From Novosphingobium capsulatum (GTDB taxonomy: Bacteria > Pseudomonadota > Alphaproteobacteria > Sphingomonadales > Sphingomonadaceae), in contig DQVI01000065.1 in the NCBI GenBank assembly GCA_015661825.1, positions 22,430 through 86,429 on the forward strand: 64,000 bases of DNA, written 5' to 3'. The first letter of the stretch is position 1. Each line of letters begins with the position of its first letter. Below, one piece after another: positions 38,637 through 47,180 of the stretch. A model generated the notes under the pieces. It saw only the letters and a list, made by a program, of their open reading frames with translations. It was not told where the DNA came from and ran no database searches. The position numbers were made by a program, and so were the translations under genes.

Positions 38637-38644
38637 GTCGTTCC

Positions 38645-39076
38645 TCAGGCCTGCTTGATGCGCTTGGCGTAAGTGCCGGTGAGCTGCTGCGCGACTTCCT
38701 TGTCGGCCTCGAACATGCCGGGGTCATAGTCGAACAGCACGCGCTCATAGCGGAACTGCGTGACCGATCCGTTCGGCTCCTTGATGGTCTCCTGCACGGT
38801 GCAGTAGTCCTCGCTTTGGCCAGCCCAATAGGCCGCCTCCAGCCCGGCGAAGTAGTTGTCGAGCGTGGCGTCGCGGCGCACGGTCTTGATGTCGAGCGTG
38901 CCCCCCTCCCAGAACCGCAGCGTGTCGTTCACGCCGTCCAGCCCCTTGATCTTGGTCTTGGTGGTTTCCGGCTTCGACGAAAACGACGTGACCTTGCCCA
39001 GCGGCAGGTTGGTGCCGTTCGGCAACGTGACCACGACCGATACGTCGCGGCCGATAGAATAACCCTGTTGGGGCAT
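38645..39076 (-). CDS. Tail tube protein
   Basis: 143 residues, beta-rich, directly downstream of the sheath gene, the conserved place of tube proteins in contractile tails. Contains GKVTSFSSKPETTKTKIKGLDG and YDPGMFEADKEV. An intrinsic terminator lies between sheath and tube, so the amounts may be tuned separately. Confidence 0.78.
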   Translation of the reverse strand: MPQQGYSIGRDVSVVVTLPNGTNLPLGKVTSFSSKPETTKTKIKGLDGVNDTLRFWEGGTLDIKTVRRDATLDNYFAGLEAAYWAGQSEDYCTVQETIKEPNGSVTQFRYERVLFDYDPGMFEADKEVAQQLTGTYAKRIKQA

Positions 39077-39096
39077 TGCTGGCGCTCCTCAGAAAC

Positions 39097-39125
39097 GAAA
39101 AAGGCCCGCCGGTCAGGGCGAGGCC
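39097..39125 (-). terminator. Intrinsic terminator between sheath and tube
   Basis: Minus strand: GGCCtCGCC-N6-GGCGGGCC then TTTTTCG; 8 bp with one bulged base. Just past the sheath stop. Probably partial, to set the sheath-to-tube ratio. Confidence 0.8.
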
Positions 39126-39148
39126 AAAAAGGGACGATGTGGCGGCGT

Positions 39149-40678
39149 TCAGGCGGCGGTGGTGCTGGCGATGCTGACGCTCTGGCCGCCTTCCAGGTTC
39201 ACCAAGAACAGGGTGATGATCGAGAGATAGGTCACGCGCACGTTGACCTGCTCCTTGCCCAGCGCGACCTGGTCGGACGGGTTGTTGCTGGCGTCGAGGA
39301 TCGCGGAAAAGGCCTGCCCGGTCGGGTTGTTCACGTCGCCGATCATGCCGCTCGTCTGCATATTCGACAGAAACGTGGTGATTGCGCCGAGCGCGGTCTG
39401 GCGCTGCGTCGGGGTCTGGAGGCGGCCGACCTGAATGCCCATCGCGGTATTGAGCGTGTAGGCGATGTAGTAGGTCAGGCGCGGGTAATTGTCGCCGTTG
39501 ATGACCGGGTTCGAACTGGTGTTCTTGCCGATGCGAGAGCCGAAATAGGCCCCGCCCGGACACGGGTTCGTCACCACATCGATGCCGGCATTCGACAGGG
39601 TTTGCAGGTCGGCCGCCGAATAGACCGCGCTGGCATTCGTCTTCTGCGTGGCGACGATCCCGGAAAGCTGCTTGTTGAGCGCCGACTCCTGCGGGTTGAG
39701 CGCTGACAGGCGCCCGGCCAGAAACGATTGCGGACTGATCAGGCGCGTGACGCCATTGACCGGATCGGCCACATAGCACCAGTCACCGAACAGCAACTTG
39801 AAGCTGTAGCTGTCGATCCCGGCCGTCGCCTTGGTGGTCACGGCGTTCGCGATCGTGTCGCCGGCCGGTCCGGTGCCGATCATGTAGATGCCCTCGGACA
39901 GGCCAAACGCCACCTGCGCGGTCCACGAGGTCGAGGCATCGCAATCGGCGAGGAAGGCATTGAGGCAGCCGGTGGCGCGCAGGGCATACATGCCGGTGCG
40001 CGAGGTGCCATCAGTGCCGACCATCTGCGTCGCGGTCACGCCGCTGGCGCCGTCGAGGCCGCCAGAGAGCGTCACCGTGGTGGCGACCGGTGCCGTGGTG
40101 GAGACGCCAGCGGAAGCCACGACCAGCTTCGACGGGCCGCGCAGCGCACTGGCGCCGTTGTTGATGGCGGCGGCGATGGCGACCCACACGGCATTGCCAG
40201 TCAGGCCTGCGGCCAGGTTGTCGAAGGTTTCCGGCGCATAGCCCGGCAAGCTCAGCACCAGCTTCCACGAATTGGCCGCAGTGCCGGCGGAAATCGCGGC
40301 GGTGATCGAGTCGCCCAGCGTGCCGGTATACTTGCCGGTCAGGGTCAGGCCGTTGGTGCCGATCGTTGCGGCAGCGGCGGCATCGGTGCCATCGGTGACG
40401 CGCACGCCGCGCATGTTGGTCGCGCCGTTCAACGCGGCATAATAGACGGCCGTGGACAGGTCATACTTGCGGTTGCCCATGGCGCCGAACGCCTGCGCCG
40501 CATCGGCATAGGTCGCCAGCGTGACCGGAGAATTGACCGGGCCCCACGAGCCGACGCCGACGATGCCAAGGATGTTGGTCGCGATGCCGTTGATATAGGT
40601 CTGCTGCGGCGGCGTGATCTGGACATAGACGTCGGGCACGGCCGAATTGATCGCGGCCCCCTGCTGGATGACGGGCAT
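39149..40678 (-). CDS. Tail sheath protein
   Basis: 509 residues. The N-terminal part has the sheath signature PDVYVQITPPQQTYINGIATNILGIVG with VNSPVTLATYADAAQAFG; the C-terminal part has FGSRIGKNTSSNPVINGDNYPRLTYYI and ends in the NVRVTYLSIITLFLVNLEGG strand. Main contractile component, which places this phage among myoviruses. Confidence 0.93.
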   Translation of the reverse strand: MPVIQQGAAINSAVPDVYVQITPPQQTYINGIATNILGIVGVGSWGPVNSPVTLATYADAAQAFGAMGNRKYDLSTAVYYAALNGATNMRGVRVTDGTDAAAAATIGTNGLTLTGKYTGTLGDSITAAISAGTAANSWKLVLSLPGYAPETFDNLAAGLTGNAVWVAIAAAINNGASALRGPSKLVVASAGVSTTAPVATTVTLSGGLDGASGVTATQMVGTDGTSRTGMYALRATGCLNAFLADCDASTSWTAQVAFGLSEGIYMIGTGPAGDTIANAVTTKATAGIDSYSFKLLFGDWCYVADPVNGVTRLISPQSFLAGRLSALNPQESALNKQLSGIVATQKTNASAVYSAADLQTLSNAGIDVVTNPCPGGAYFGSRIGKNTSSNPVINGDNYPRLTYYIAYTLNTAMGIQVGRLQTPTQRQTALGAITTFLSNMQTSGMIGDVNNPTGQAFSAILDASNNPSDQVALGKEQVNVRVTYLSIITLFLVNLEGGQSVSIASTTAA

Positions 40679-40705
40679 TCTCTTGCTCCTGCTGGTTCGG
40701 CCGGA

Positions 40706-40870
40706 TCAGGCCTTGGCTTCGCTCGCGTCGGCGGCGGGTTCTTCGGGGGCGGTGGTGGCGACGACGAACCGCGCGGTGTCGTCGGCCAGGATCGCCTTGA
40801 TCTGGTTGGCATCGGTGATGACATCGCCGACCGCATGGCCGGCGAATGGCTGGGTGACCGTCAGGGCCAT
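40706..40870 (-). CDS. Small phage protein upstream of sheath
   Basis: 54 residues from ATG 40870 with AGGA at good spacing. N-terminal half has a folded look (VTQPFAGHAVGDVITDANQI), C terminus is Ala/Glu-rich and disordered. Small proteins of this kind (DUF2635-like) are common just before sheath genes in Mu-like tails. No confident family. Confidence 0.6.
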   Translation of the reverse strand: MALTVTQPFAGHAVGDVITDANQIKAILADDTARFVVATTAPEEPAADASEAKA

Positions 40871-40881
40871 GTGCTGTCCTT

Positions 40882-41475
40882 TCAGGGGGTGATGAGGGCA
40901 ATCGAGCCGATGGTGGCGCCGTTGACCTGCGCGTCCATTTCCACGGTAGTCTGCGCGATCGGGGTGGCGGTCATGGTTTGCAGCACGCCGTAGTTGACGC
41001 TCAGCATAACATCGCGCCGGTAGAGGTTGAGCAACTGCTTGTCGTCGACCAACTGGCCGCCGGTCCACGACAGCAGCGCCTGCGTGCCATCTGCCAGTGT
41101 GAGCCGGAACGTATCGGACAGGTGGGCATCGATCGCATCGCCAAGCAGATCGCGGGCGGCGAAGGTGCTGGCCCAGATGCTGATCTGCATCTGCCGGGTC
41201 CGACGCTGGGTTTCGCGCACTGCCTGTGCGGCGCCTGTCTCGACCCAATCCATGTCGGCCTTGGTGATCACCGTCACCCGCTCGCCCTTGAGCGGCCAGA
41301 CCGAGACATGCACGGTCCCGGCTTTCAGGTCGGCGTCCAGTGTCTGCTTGTCGGGCCAGCCCACGTAGAACTTCACGACAGCACCGATCAGCGCGACGGT
41401 GCCATCCGATGCTGGCGCGAACAGCGCGGCGATGTCGTCGGCCACGGCGTTGGCGGCATCGATATAGCTGGCCAT
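40882..41475 (-). CDS. Tail terminator-like protein (Mu gp37-like)
   Basis: 197 residues. Alternating strands and helices with VSVWPLKGERVTVITKADMDW and RQMQISIWASTFAARDLLGDAID; place just before the sheath matches gp37/gpR-type tail terminators that cap the tail. Stop and start overlap the head-tail joining gene by one base. Confidence 0.65.
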   Translation of the reverse strand: MASYIDAANAVADDIAALFAPASDGTVALIGAVVKFYVGWPDKQTLDADLKAGTVHVSVWPLKGERVTVITKADMDWVETGAAQAVRETQRRTRQMQISIWASTFAARDLLGDAIDAHLSDTFRLTLADGTQALLSWTGGQLVDDKQLLNLYRRDVMLSVNYGVLQTMTATPIAQTTVEMDAQVNGATIGSIALITP

Positions 41476-41825
41476 CAGACCTCCAGAAGCGCCACGGTGA
41501 GGCGATATCCCAGGCTGTCCCAGTAGGGCGCGATCACTTGGTAGCGACTACCGAGATCGTCGATCATCACGTCGCCGACCTTGAGCGTGCCATTGGCCAG
41601 TTTGCCGCGGGCGATGAACACCCACCATTCAGGCTGGCGCGCGTCGCTGGGCAGCGCGGCCGGCGCCCGCGCGCCTTCCTTGCGCTCCTGGATGCTGGCG
41701 GGGATGCCCGACGCGATCGGCGTCTCGCTTGTCTGGATCTGGCCGCCATAGCCAATCCGCCCCCCTTGGACCTGTCCGCCGGGCCGATGAAACGCCACAG
41801 TGCGGGGGTAAAGGAACGATGGCAT
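41475..41825 (-). CDS. Head-tail joining/adaptor-like protein
   Basis: 116 residues from ATG 41825 (TGATG overlap). Beta-rich, with KLANGTLKVGDVMIDDLGSRYQV typical of head-closure or stopper proteins. Lies between connector and terminator genes as expected. Confidence 0.6.
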   Translation of the reverse strand: MPSFLYPRTVAFHRPGGQVQGGRIGYGGQIQTSETPIASGIPASIQERKEGARAPAALPSDARQPEWWVFIARGKLANGTLKVGDVMIDDLGSRYQVIAPYWDSLGYRLTVALLEV

Positions 41826-42745
41826 CAGAAAAACAGCTTCAGCCGGAACTGTTCGAGCAGGTTCTTGGTGTCGCTGTCGAGCCGGTTGTCGCTCCAGCGC
41901 TCGAACTTGGTCCCCCCGGCCTGCACGATCTTCAGGCTGGGCGGCGCGTATTCGTCGGCGCCCGCGTTGATCACGATATTGGCCACAGCCTGCTTGAGCG
42001 TGGTGGGTAGCCCGGCGGCGGGATAGCCCGCGACATAGCGCAGGCAGACATCGGTGTAATAGGCCAGCATCAGCCCGGCCGGCACCCAGACTTCGCCGGT
42101 CACCGGGCGCACATCGGCGCTGCGCACATCGAAGGGCACCCACTGCGGCGGCCCGCCGAACGTCTGCACGGCGGCCAGCAGATTCACGTCATTGTAAAGG
42201 CCCGCTACCTGGTCGCTGCGGCGCCCATAGGCATAGCGACCACAGCCTGACAGCAGGCGCATGACCGGCGCGCGCGACACCCTGGTCTGCGAGCGCTTGG
42301 CGGCCAAGGGGCGTTCCTCGACGATGACCAAGCCCGCTTCGAGCGTGGCGCCGATGCTGTGCGCATTGATCGGGGCGGAAACCGTGATCGTGCCGGCCTG
42401 GGCATTGGTGCCGGTGATCACCAGCGCCTCTACCTTGGCATTGTCGGACCGGTCGACGATAAGCACCTCGCCAATCAGGTTGGACGTGCCCACGCTGGCC
42501 ATCGGATAGGCAAACGTTGCTGGCTGCCCAGCCGTCAGCGCGACAGGGAGCGCGGCGGAAAATGTCGGTTGCAGCGAGGCCATGTAGCAGGGGACGCCCC
42601 GGCTGTCGGGCGCCCAGACCAGCCCCTCGGGACGCTGGATATAGCTGTCCACCACGCCGCAGGCGTTGACGATGTCAGATTCCGAGACGTCTGGGCCAAG
42701 GCCATAGGTCGCGTACTCGTCGGGCTGGAGGTAGACGCTGGGCAT
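41825..42745 (-). CDS. Head-tail connector-like protein
   Basis: 306 residues. N-terminal helices (YGLGPDVSESDIVNACGVVDSYI) and a C-terminal helical segment (LPTTLKQAVANIVINAGA) match phage gp6-type adaptor proteins, enlarged by a beta insertion in the middle. It would sit on the portal. Assignment from helices and gene order. Confidence 0.6.
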   Translation of the reverse strand: MPSVYLQPDEYATYGLGPDVSESDIVNACGVVDSYIQRPEGLVWAPDSRGVPCYMASLQPTFSAALPVALTAGQPATFAYPMASVGTSNLIGEVLIVDRSDNAKVEALVITGTNAQAGTITVSAPINAHSIGATLEAGLVIVEERPLAAKRSQTRVSRAPVMRLLSGCGRYAYGRRSDQVAGLYNDVNLLAAVQTFGGPPQWVPFDVRSADVRPVTGEVWVPAGLMLAYYTDVCLRYVAGYPAAGLPTTLKQAVANIVINAGADEYAPPSLKIVQAGGTKFERWSDNRLDSDTKNLLEQFRLKLFF

Positions 42746-42748
42746 GGA

Positions 42749-43003
42749 TCAGGCCGCCAAGTCCTTGAAGCCGGGCGGCGTCCAGAGCCGGGTGCGCTTG
42801 GCCTGCCCGGTCTTGATCAGGTAGCGGCCCAAGCTGTCAGGAACCTTGGCCGCGCCGTTGATGAAACAGACCTCGAACGTGATCGGCTCGCCAGATTCGG
42901 TCAGCCAGTCGCTGGCGATCACGCCGCCGGTGAATCTGGGGTCGGCTGCGGGCGCGACGTACATGGTGTGGTTTCGGCGCTCGCCGGGATAGTAGACGCG
43001 CAT
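42749..43003 (-). CDS. Small head protein of unknown function
   Basis: 84 residues, beta-rich, with FTGGVIASDWLTESGEPITFEV and a basic C terminus. Four bases before the connector gene. Position suggests a head completion or decoration role. Confidence 0.5.
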   Translation of the reverse strand: MRVYYPGERRNHTMYVAPAADPRFTGGVIASDWLTESGEPITFEVCFINGAAKVPDSLGRYLIKTGQAKRTRLWTPPGFKDLAA

Positions 43004-43014
43004 CAGGATGCCCC

Positions 43015-43046
43015 AAAGAAAAAGGCCGCCCCCCTAAGGAGCGGCC
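43015..43046 (-). terminator. Intrinsic terminator after capsid/HNH block
   Basis: Minus strand: GGCCGC-N11-GCGGCC followed by TTTTTCTTT. It lies after the HNH gene and before the connector block; it was probably the original terminator of the major capsid gene. Confidence 0.8.
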
Positions 43047-43093
43047 CAGGCTGTCGCTTGGCTGAAAGGGAAGGGGATCAGCCGGCGGTGACG

Positions 43094-43798
43094 TCAGAGC
43101 AGAAGACCCTGACGCTGCATAAAATCGATCGGATCGGAAGCGCGCTTGCGGCAATTGCAAGGCTTGCAGGTCCATTGCAGGTTCCTGCGGTCGTTAGAGC
43201 CTCCGCGCGACAGCGGGACAATATGGTCCAGTTCGCCGCCGCCGTTAAGCTTCGTCTTGCAGATTGCGCAGCGATCACGCTGCAATCGTCTGATTTCTTG
43301 AATATCCTCAAAGGTATGCCTTCCGCCGTTGCCGTTTTTCAGCGCCTTGCGGTTGGCAAAATAGGTCTTGTACGCGTCCCGGTTCTTGCGGCGGTATTCA
43401 CGATACCATGCTCGCATAGCTTCGGGGTCTTTGGCGCGGCGCGCTCGGTTCTGCGCGTTCACCAGCTCGCGGTTCGCTTGCCGGTAGACCCGAACGCGGC
43501 GCAAGTCATCCGCGCGCAACGATGGGTCAGCGCGCCACTGCTCTCTAGCGCGACGACAAATTTCGTCTCGGTTTTCAGCCCGGTAAGATCGGACCGCCGT
43601 TCTCGCTCGTTCAAGGTTGGCTGCGCGCCAGTCGGCGGCACGACGTCGGTGCCTTTCCGATTGTTCGGCCCGCTTGGCGGTCATGCAGGCTTTGCAATGG
43701 GAGCGAGGCGCCTTTCGATCACCCCGACAATAGTACGCGCTATGCGGTTTTTCCGCTCCGCAACTGGCGCAAATCTTGGTAGGCTCAGCGTTAGCCAT
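43094..43798 (-). CDS. HNH endonuclease
   Basis: 234 residues. N-terminal zinc-ribbon type Cys pairs (CASCG and CKAC), a very basic Arg/Ala-rich helical middle (about 40-160), and a C-terminal HNH domain: RCAICKTKL, GELDHIVPLSRGG, and NLQWTCKPCN. It sits between the major capsid and its terminator. Free-standing genes like this are often mobile in phages. Confidence 0.85.
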   Translation of the reverse strand: MANAEPTKICASCGAEKPHSAYYCRGDRKAPRSHCKACMTAKRAEQSERHRRRAADWRAANLERARTAVRSYRAENRDEICRRAREQWRADPSLRADDLRRVRVYRQANRELVNAQNRARRAKDPEAMRAWYREYRRKNRDAYKTYFANRKALKNGNGGRHTFEDIQEIRRLQRDRCAICKTKLNGGGELDHIVPLSRGGSNDRRNLQWTCKPCNCRKRASDPIDFMQRQGLLL

Positions 43799-43895
43799 CT
43801 TGCTGGTCCTTCAGCTAGATCGGTTAGAGGCCGGGTTGCGCTGCTAACGCGCCCGGCCTCGCCAATATAGCCGAAAGAACAGCAAAAGTAAAACG

Positions 43896-44924
43896 TTAGC
43901 CGGCGGTTACCGTGGGGCGGACAACCGCAACAACTGCATGAGCTGCGTCGGCTCGTTTCGCAACAATGGCGCTGAAATGGATTCCCACATACTGGCCCTG
44001 CAAGCCAGCCAGCAGGCCAAGCTGGAAGATGCGCGGCTTGAGGTTGCCGTCGCCCCCATGAACCACCGGGCGCTCGATCATCTTCTCGGTCATGATGACC
44101 GCGAAATAATTCGAGTTGCCCGAGCCGGGCGCCGAGAAGCCATAGCTGGCGTCGGTGGTGGCGGGAAGGAACGGGTCGGGGATCAGCGGCAGGTCGCCCG
44201 CCTGCGTGCTGATGTATTTCACCGTGACGCCCGCCGTCACCTCGGCGGTACGCAGGTCGATGTGCGCGGCCTTGGCTTCACGGTCGATCAGGTCGTTCAG
44301 GATCGGGTTGATATAAATCGCGGTCGGGCGAACGGCCTGCGTGGTGTTGGCCAGCATGGCCGCGACCTTGGCCTTGATGCCGTCGATGATCGAAGCGCCC
44401 AGGCCAATCGTAGCCTGGTTGGTGATCTGGGTCAGCAGCCCGCAGAAGCTCTGCGTCGAGCTGTCGGTGATCGCCGTGGCCGTGCCGCTCCAGACCGCCG
44501 CCGCTTCGGTGATCGTGATACCCGACACGATGTCTTCGATGTCCTTGGATTCGACGTAGGAGAACTGGCCCTGCATGCGGGTAACGTCCACATCGAACAG
44601 GCCGAAATTGGTCTGCGCGGTGACGGCCTTGATGTAGACCGAGCGCTCGGTGCGGGTCGGGCCCGACGCGGAGGGCGAGATCGAGCGCGGATCGGTGAAC
44701 GTACCGGTCGCGATCGCGGTCTGGTCGAAGAAGCGGTGCGGGTGGCCGGTCGCCTGGGTTTCCGGGTTGCGGGAGAGGAAGATCGATTCGCGACGAACGA
44801 TATCGACGATTTCGGTTTCATACCGGTTCACCTCGATCGCGCCATTGCCGAGATAATCGGCGGCGGCCTTGAGCGAGATGAACTGAGCTTCGCTGACGCG
44901 GTCGCCAGTGGCTGCAATGTTCAT
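43896..44924 (-). CDS. Major capsid protein
   Basis: 342 residues, HK97-fold type of the SU10-like family. Features: SLKAAADYLGNGAIEVNRYETEI at the N-arm, HPHRFFDQTAI, SYVESKDIEDIVSG, and a P-domain with PTAIYINPILNDLIDR. It follows the protease-scaffold gene by 28 bp, as is usual. Confidence 0.88.
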   Translation of the reverse strand: MNIAATGDRVSEAQFISLKAAADYLGNGAIEVNRYETEIVDIVRRESIFLSRNPETQATGHPHRFFDQTAIATGTFTDPRSISPSASGPTRTERSVYIKAVTAQTNFGLFDVDVTRMQGQFSYVESKDIEDIVSGITITEAAAVWSGTATAITDSSTQSFCGLLTQITNQATIGLGASIIDGIKAKVAAMLANTTQAVRPTAIYINPILNDLIDREAKAAHIDLRTAEVTAGVTVKYISTQAGDLPLIPDPFLPATTDASYGFSAPGSGNSNYFAVIMTEKMIERPVVHGGDGNLKPRIFQLGLLAGLQGQYVGIHFSAIVAKRADAAHAVVAVVRPTVTAG

Positions 44925-44952
44925 GGTCTTGGGTCCTTTCTGGCGAACTGGA

Positions 44953-46356
44953 TCAGTCGATCAGGCCGTTGCGGGCCATCTCGGTCTTCATCTGGATGCG
45001 CTGCTGCATGGACAGGCCGGAGGCGCGCAGGGCTTCGTCCAGCTTGGCCACAGGCATCTTCTCGCCGTCACCCGGCGCCGCGATGTTGGCCTTGGCCATC
45101 AGCGCGCTGATTTGCGGCGAGAGCGTCTTGCGCTGCGGCTCGGGCGAGGTATCGCGCTTGGCGGCCTGGATACCTTCCAGCTTGGTCGAAAGATCGCCGA
45201 TCTGGGCCTTGAGCGCGGCAACTTCCGGGCTTTCGGTCGGCGCCGTCGCACCGCCATCACCCTTCTCGGCGCCGGCGTAGAATCCGCCGTTCCAGTCGTG
45301 GTCGCGATAGATATGCGGCAGCGTTCCGGCCATGGCCTCGGCCTCCATGTTGTCGGCCATGCGATTCAGCACGGCGACATGGCCGCGCGTCGAATGAACG
45401 CCGATACCGGCAGCCTGCATGGACGCGGCGCAGGCGCGCAGGGTATCTGCATGCGGCGCGACCTTGGCGTGCAGCTCCTTGCCGGCCTCGATCTTGCTGC
45501 CCAGTTCGTTGTGGCTGGCCTCGACCTTGTCGAGGCGTTCGGTCACGGGCTTGAGCGCGGCGGCCAGCACCGCTTCCAGTTCTTCCTTGGTCATGGGGAA
45601 ATCCTCGATTGCTGCCGGGGCATTTTCAGCCGATGCGGCGAGCGACGTGGTGGTGTAGGCGGCCTTGTCCTTGAGTAGGATTGCGGCGCCAGTGAACACG
45701 CAGGCGGTGATGACCAAGGGGTCCGATTCAAGGTCTTCAACAAGGATTTGTTGCGCTTCAAAACTGAAGCCCAGGGCGTTCTTGTTGGCCTTGATCTCGG
45801 CGGCTTCCTCGGGGAAGTCGGCTGCGTAAATGAAGCCTTCAATCCGCAGATCGGAGCCTTCGACGGTGGCGCCGGTGATGACGCCGATCTTCGCGCGGAC
45901 ATCGTGCCCGTCGAAATTGGGGGTATAGTCAACGGCCATCAGGGCCAAACTGTCGAGCGCGGCCTCGGCCGCCTCAGCGGTCAGCAGCACGCGCTTTCCG
46001 CCCGAACCGTGTGGCGCATTGTCCGAAGGAATGCCGACCCGCGTCAGCACGCCAGAGAACGGCATGCGGTTGGGGTGGTCCTGCACGTCCGGGACCACCA
46101 GCGCCATGGCATCGATGCGCATGGCGCTGATCTTTTCCCAATCGGTCGTATCCATGCCCAGTTCATGGGCTCGGCGAATGATGCGTCGGCGCGCCTCAGC
46201 CCTTTCTTCGACGGTCAACCCCTGCGTGCGCGAAAGCTGCGACCATGCGAGGCGGGTGTGCCGTTCGTCAGGCATGGGAAGCTTGCGCTTGCCCGGCACT
46301 GCGAATTGTTCGCTGGGCAGGGCCTCGCGCTGCTCCTTGGTCAGTGGCGCCGTCAT
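44953..46356 (-). CDS. Prohead protease with fused C-terminal scaffold
   Basis: 467 residues from ATG 46356. After a helical leader (to about 70), residues 85-240 resemble HK97-type prohead proteases: a GHD motif with a candidate catalytic His and, about 60 residues later, GFSFEA with a candidate Ser. The remaining 210 residues are coiled-coil, Ala/Glu/Lys-rich, like a scaffold. An internal ATG at 45594, with GAGG 8 bp upstream, could make the scaffold alone. The protein would shape and then cleave the prohead. Confidence 0.75.
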   Translation of the reverse strand: MTAPLTKEQREALPSEQFAVPGKRKLPMPDERHTRLAWSQLSRTQGLTVEERAEARRRIIRRAHELGMDTTDWEKISAMRIDAMALVVPDVQDHPNRMPFSGVLTRVGIPSDNAPHGSGGKRVLLTAEAAEAALDSLALMAVDYTPNFDGHDVRAKIGVITGATVEGSDLRIEGFIYAADFPEEAAEIKANKNALGFSFEAQQILVEDLESDPLVITACVFTGAAILLKDKAAYTTTSLAASAENAPAAIEDFPMTKEELEAVLAAALKPVTERLDKVEASHNELGSKIEAGKELHAKVAPHADTLRACAASMQAAGIGVHSTRGHVAVLNRMADNMEAEAMAGTLPHIYRDHDWNGGFYAGAEKGDGGATAPTESPEVAALKAQIGDLSTKLEGIQAAKRDTSPEPQRKTLSPQISALMAKANIAAPGDGEKMPVAKLDEALRASGLSMQQRIQMKTEMARNGLID

Positions 46357-46369
46357 TGCTGGATGAGCC

Positions 46370-46873
46370 TCAGAGGTGCGAGCGGGCGAAGGCGAGGGCG
46401 GCACCAAGCTCGCCCTCCACTTCACCTTCCAGGCCGCGCACAAAGTCCTTGAACTCGTGCCAGCGCAGCGCAAGCTGGGAGACCAAACTTTCATGCGGGC
46501 GCGGCGGCGCCACACTGATGGCGTCGGGATCAGCCGGGGCATCCGCCAGCGCCACGGTGATCGAGCCGCCCGCTGTCAGCAGTTCGCTGTCGGCTTCGGA
46601 GCCATCCACGGCGGGATTGCTGGAGGGGGGGGCTCCCGGCGCATCGCTGGGAGCGCCTTCAGCGGCCTTGGCGGCAGCGGCTGCGCCCTCCGGATGCCCG
46701 GAGATTGCCGCCCCAAGCGCGGCGATCGCACCCTTGCGGTTCGGGCCAGCCTGCTCCGCTTCGAGTGCGGCGTTCAGGGTGTCGAGGTCGACGCCGTCAA
46801 GGTGGGCTGCGAGAAGAGCCACGGGCATGGCGACGAGAGCGGCGGCATCCGCCTGGATGGTTTCCTCGCTCAT
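46370..46873 (-). CDS. Hypothetical head-module protein
   Basis: 167 residues. Helical N terminus, a long Ala/Pro/Gly/Glu-rich low-complexity middle (about 55-125) likely disordered, and an acidic helical C terminus. Overlaps the upstream gene by 4 bp. Could be an auxiliary scaffold or portal-associated factor; no family recognised. Confidence 0.5.
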   Translation of the reverse strand: MSEETIQADAAALVAMPVALLAAHLDGVDLDTLNAALEAEQAGPNRKGAIAALGAAISGHPEGAAAAAKAAEGAPSDAPGAPPSSNPAVDGSEADSELLTAGGSITVALADAPADPDAISVAPPRPHESLVSQLALRWHEFKDFVRGLEGEVEGELGAALAFARSHL

Positions 46874-47178
46874 GCGAACACCAGCACGTCAATGGTGCCG
46901 GCAGCCAGCGTGTTGCCGGCGAGGCGCGGCGCGATGTTGATGGTGAAGCCGGTCTGCGAACGCCCACTGATCCACACGGTGGCGTCCTGACTGGGCGTCA
47001 CCTGCACACCATAGGAGGCGGGCAGCTCGAGCCCGGTCAGCGCCACGGTGACGGCTGCGCCAGCGCTGCCGCCGGCGGCATTCGCGAGCTGCTTCTTCAT
47101 CAGGAGGATGAGACGGTCTTCCTGCGCAGGGCCATCGCCCTTGCTGGAGACGGCGACGGTATGGAGATCCTTGGCCAT
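46870..47178 (-). CDS. Small head protein, possible decoration protein
   Basis: 102 residues: a short polar N-terminal helix and a C-terminal beta-sandwich-like half (VQVTPSQDATVWISGRSQTGFTINI). Located directly after the portal. Resembles phage capsid accessory proteins only in general character. Confidence 0.5.
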   Translation of the reverse strand: MAKDLHTVAVSSKGDGPAQEDRLILLMKKQLANAAGGSAGAAVTVALTGLELPASYGVQVTPSQDATVWISGRSQTGFTINIAPRLAGNTLAAGTIDVLVFA

Positions 47179-47180
47179 GG

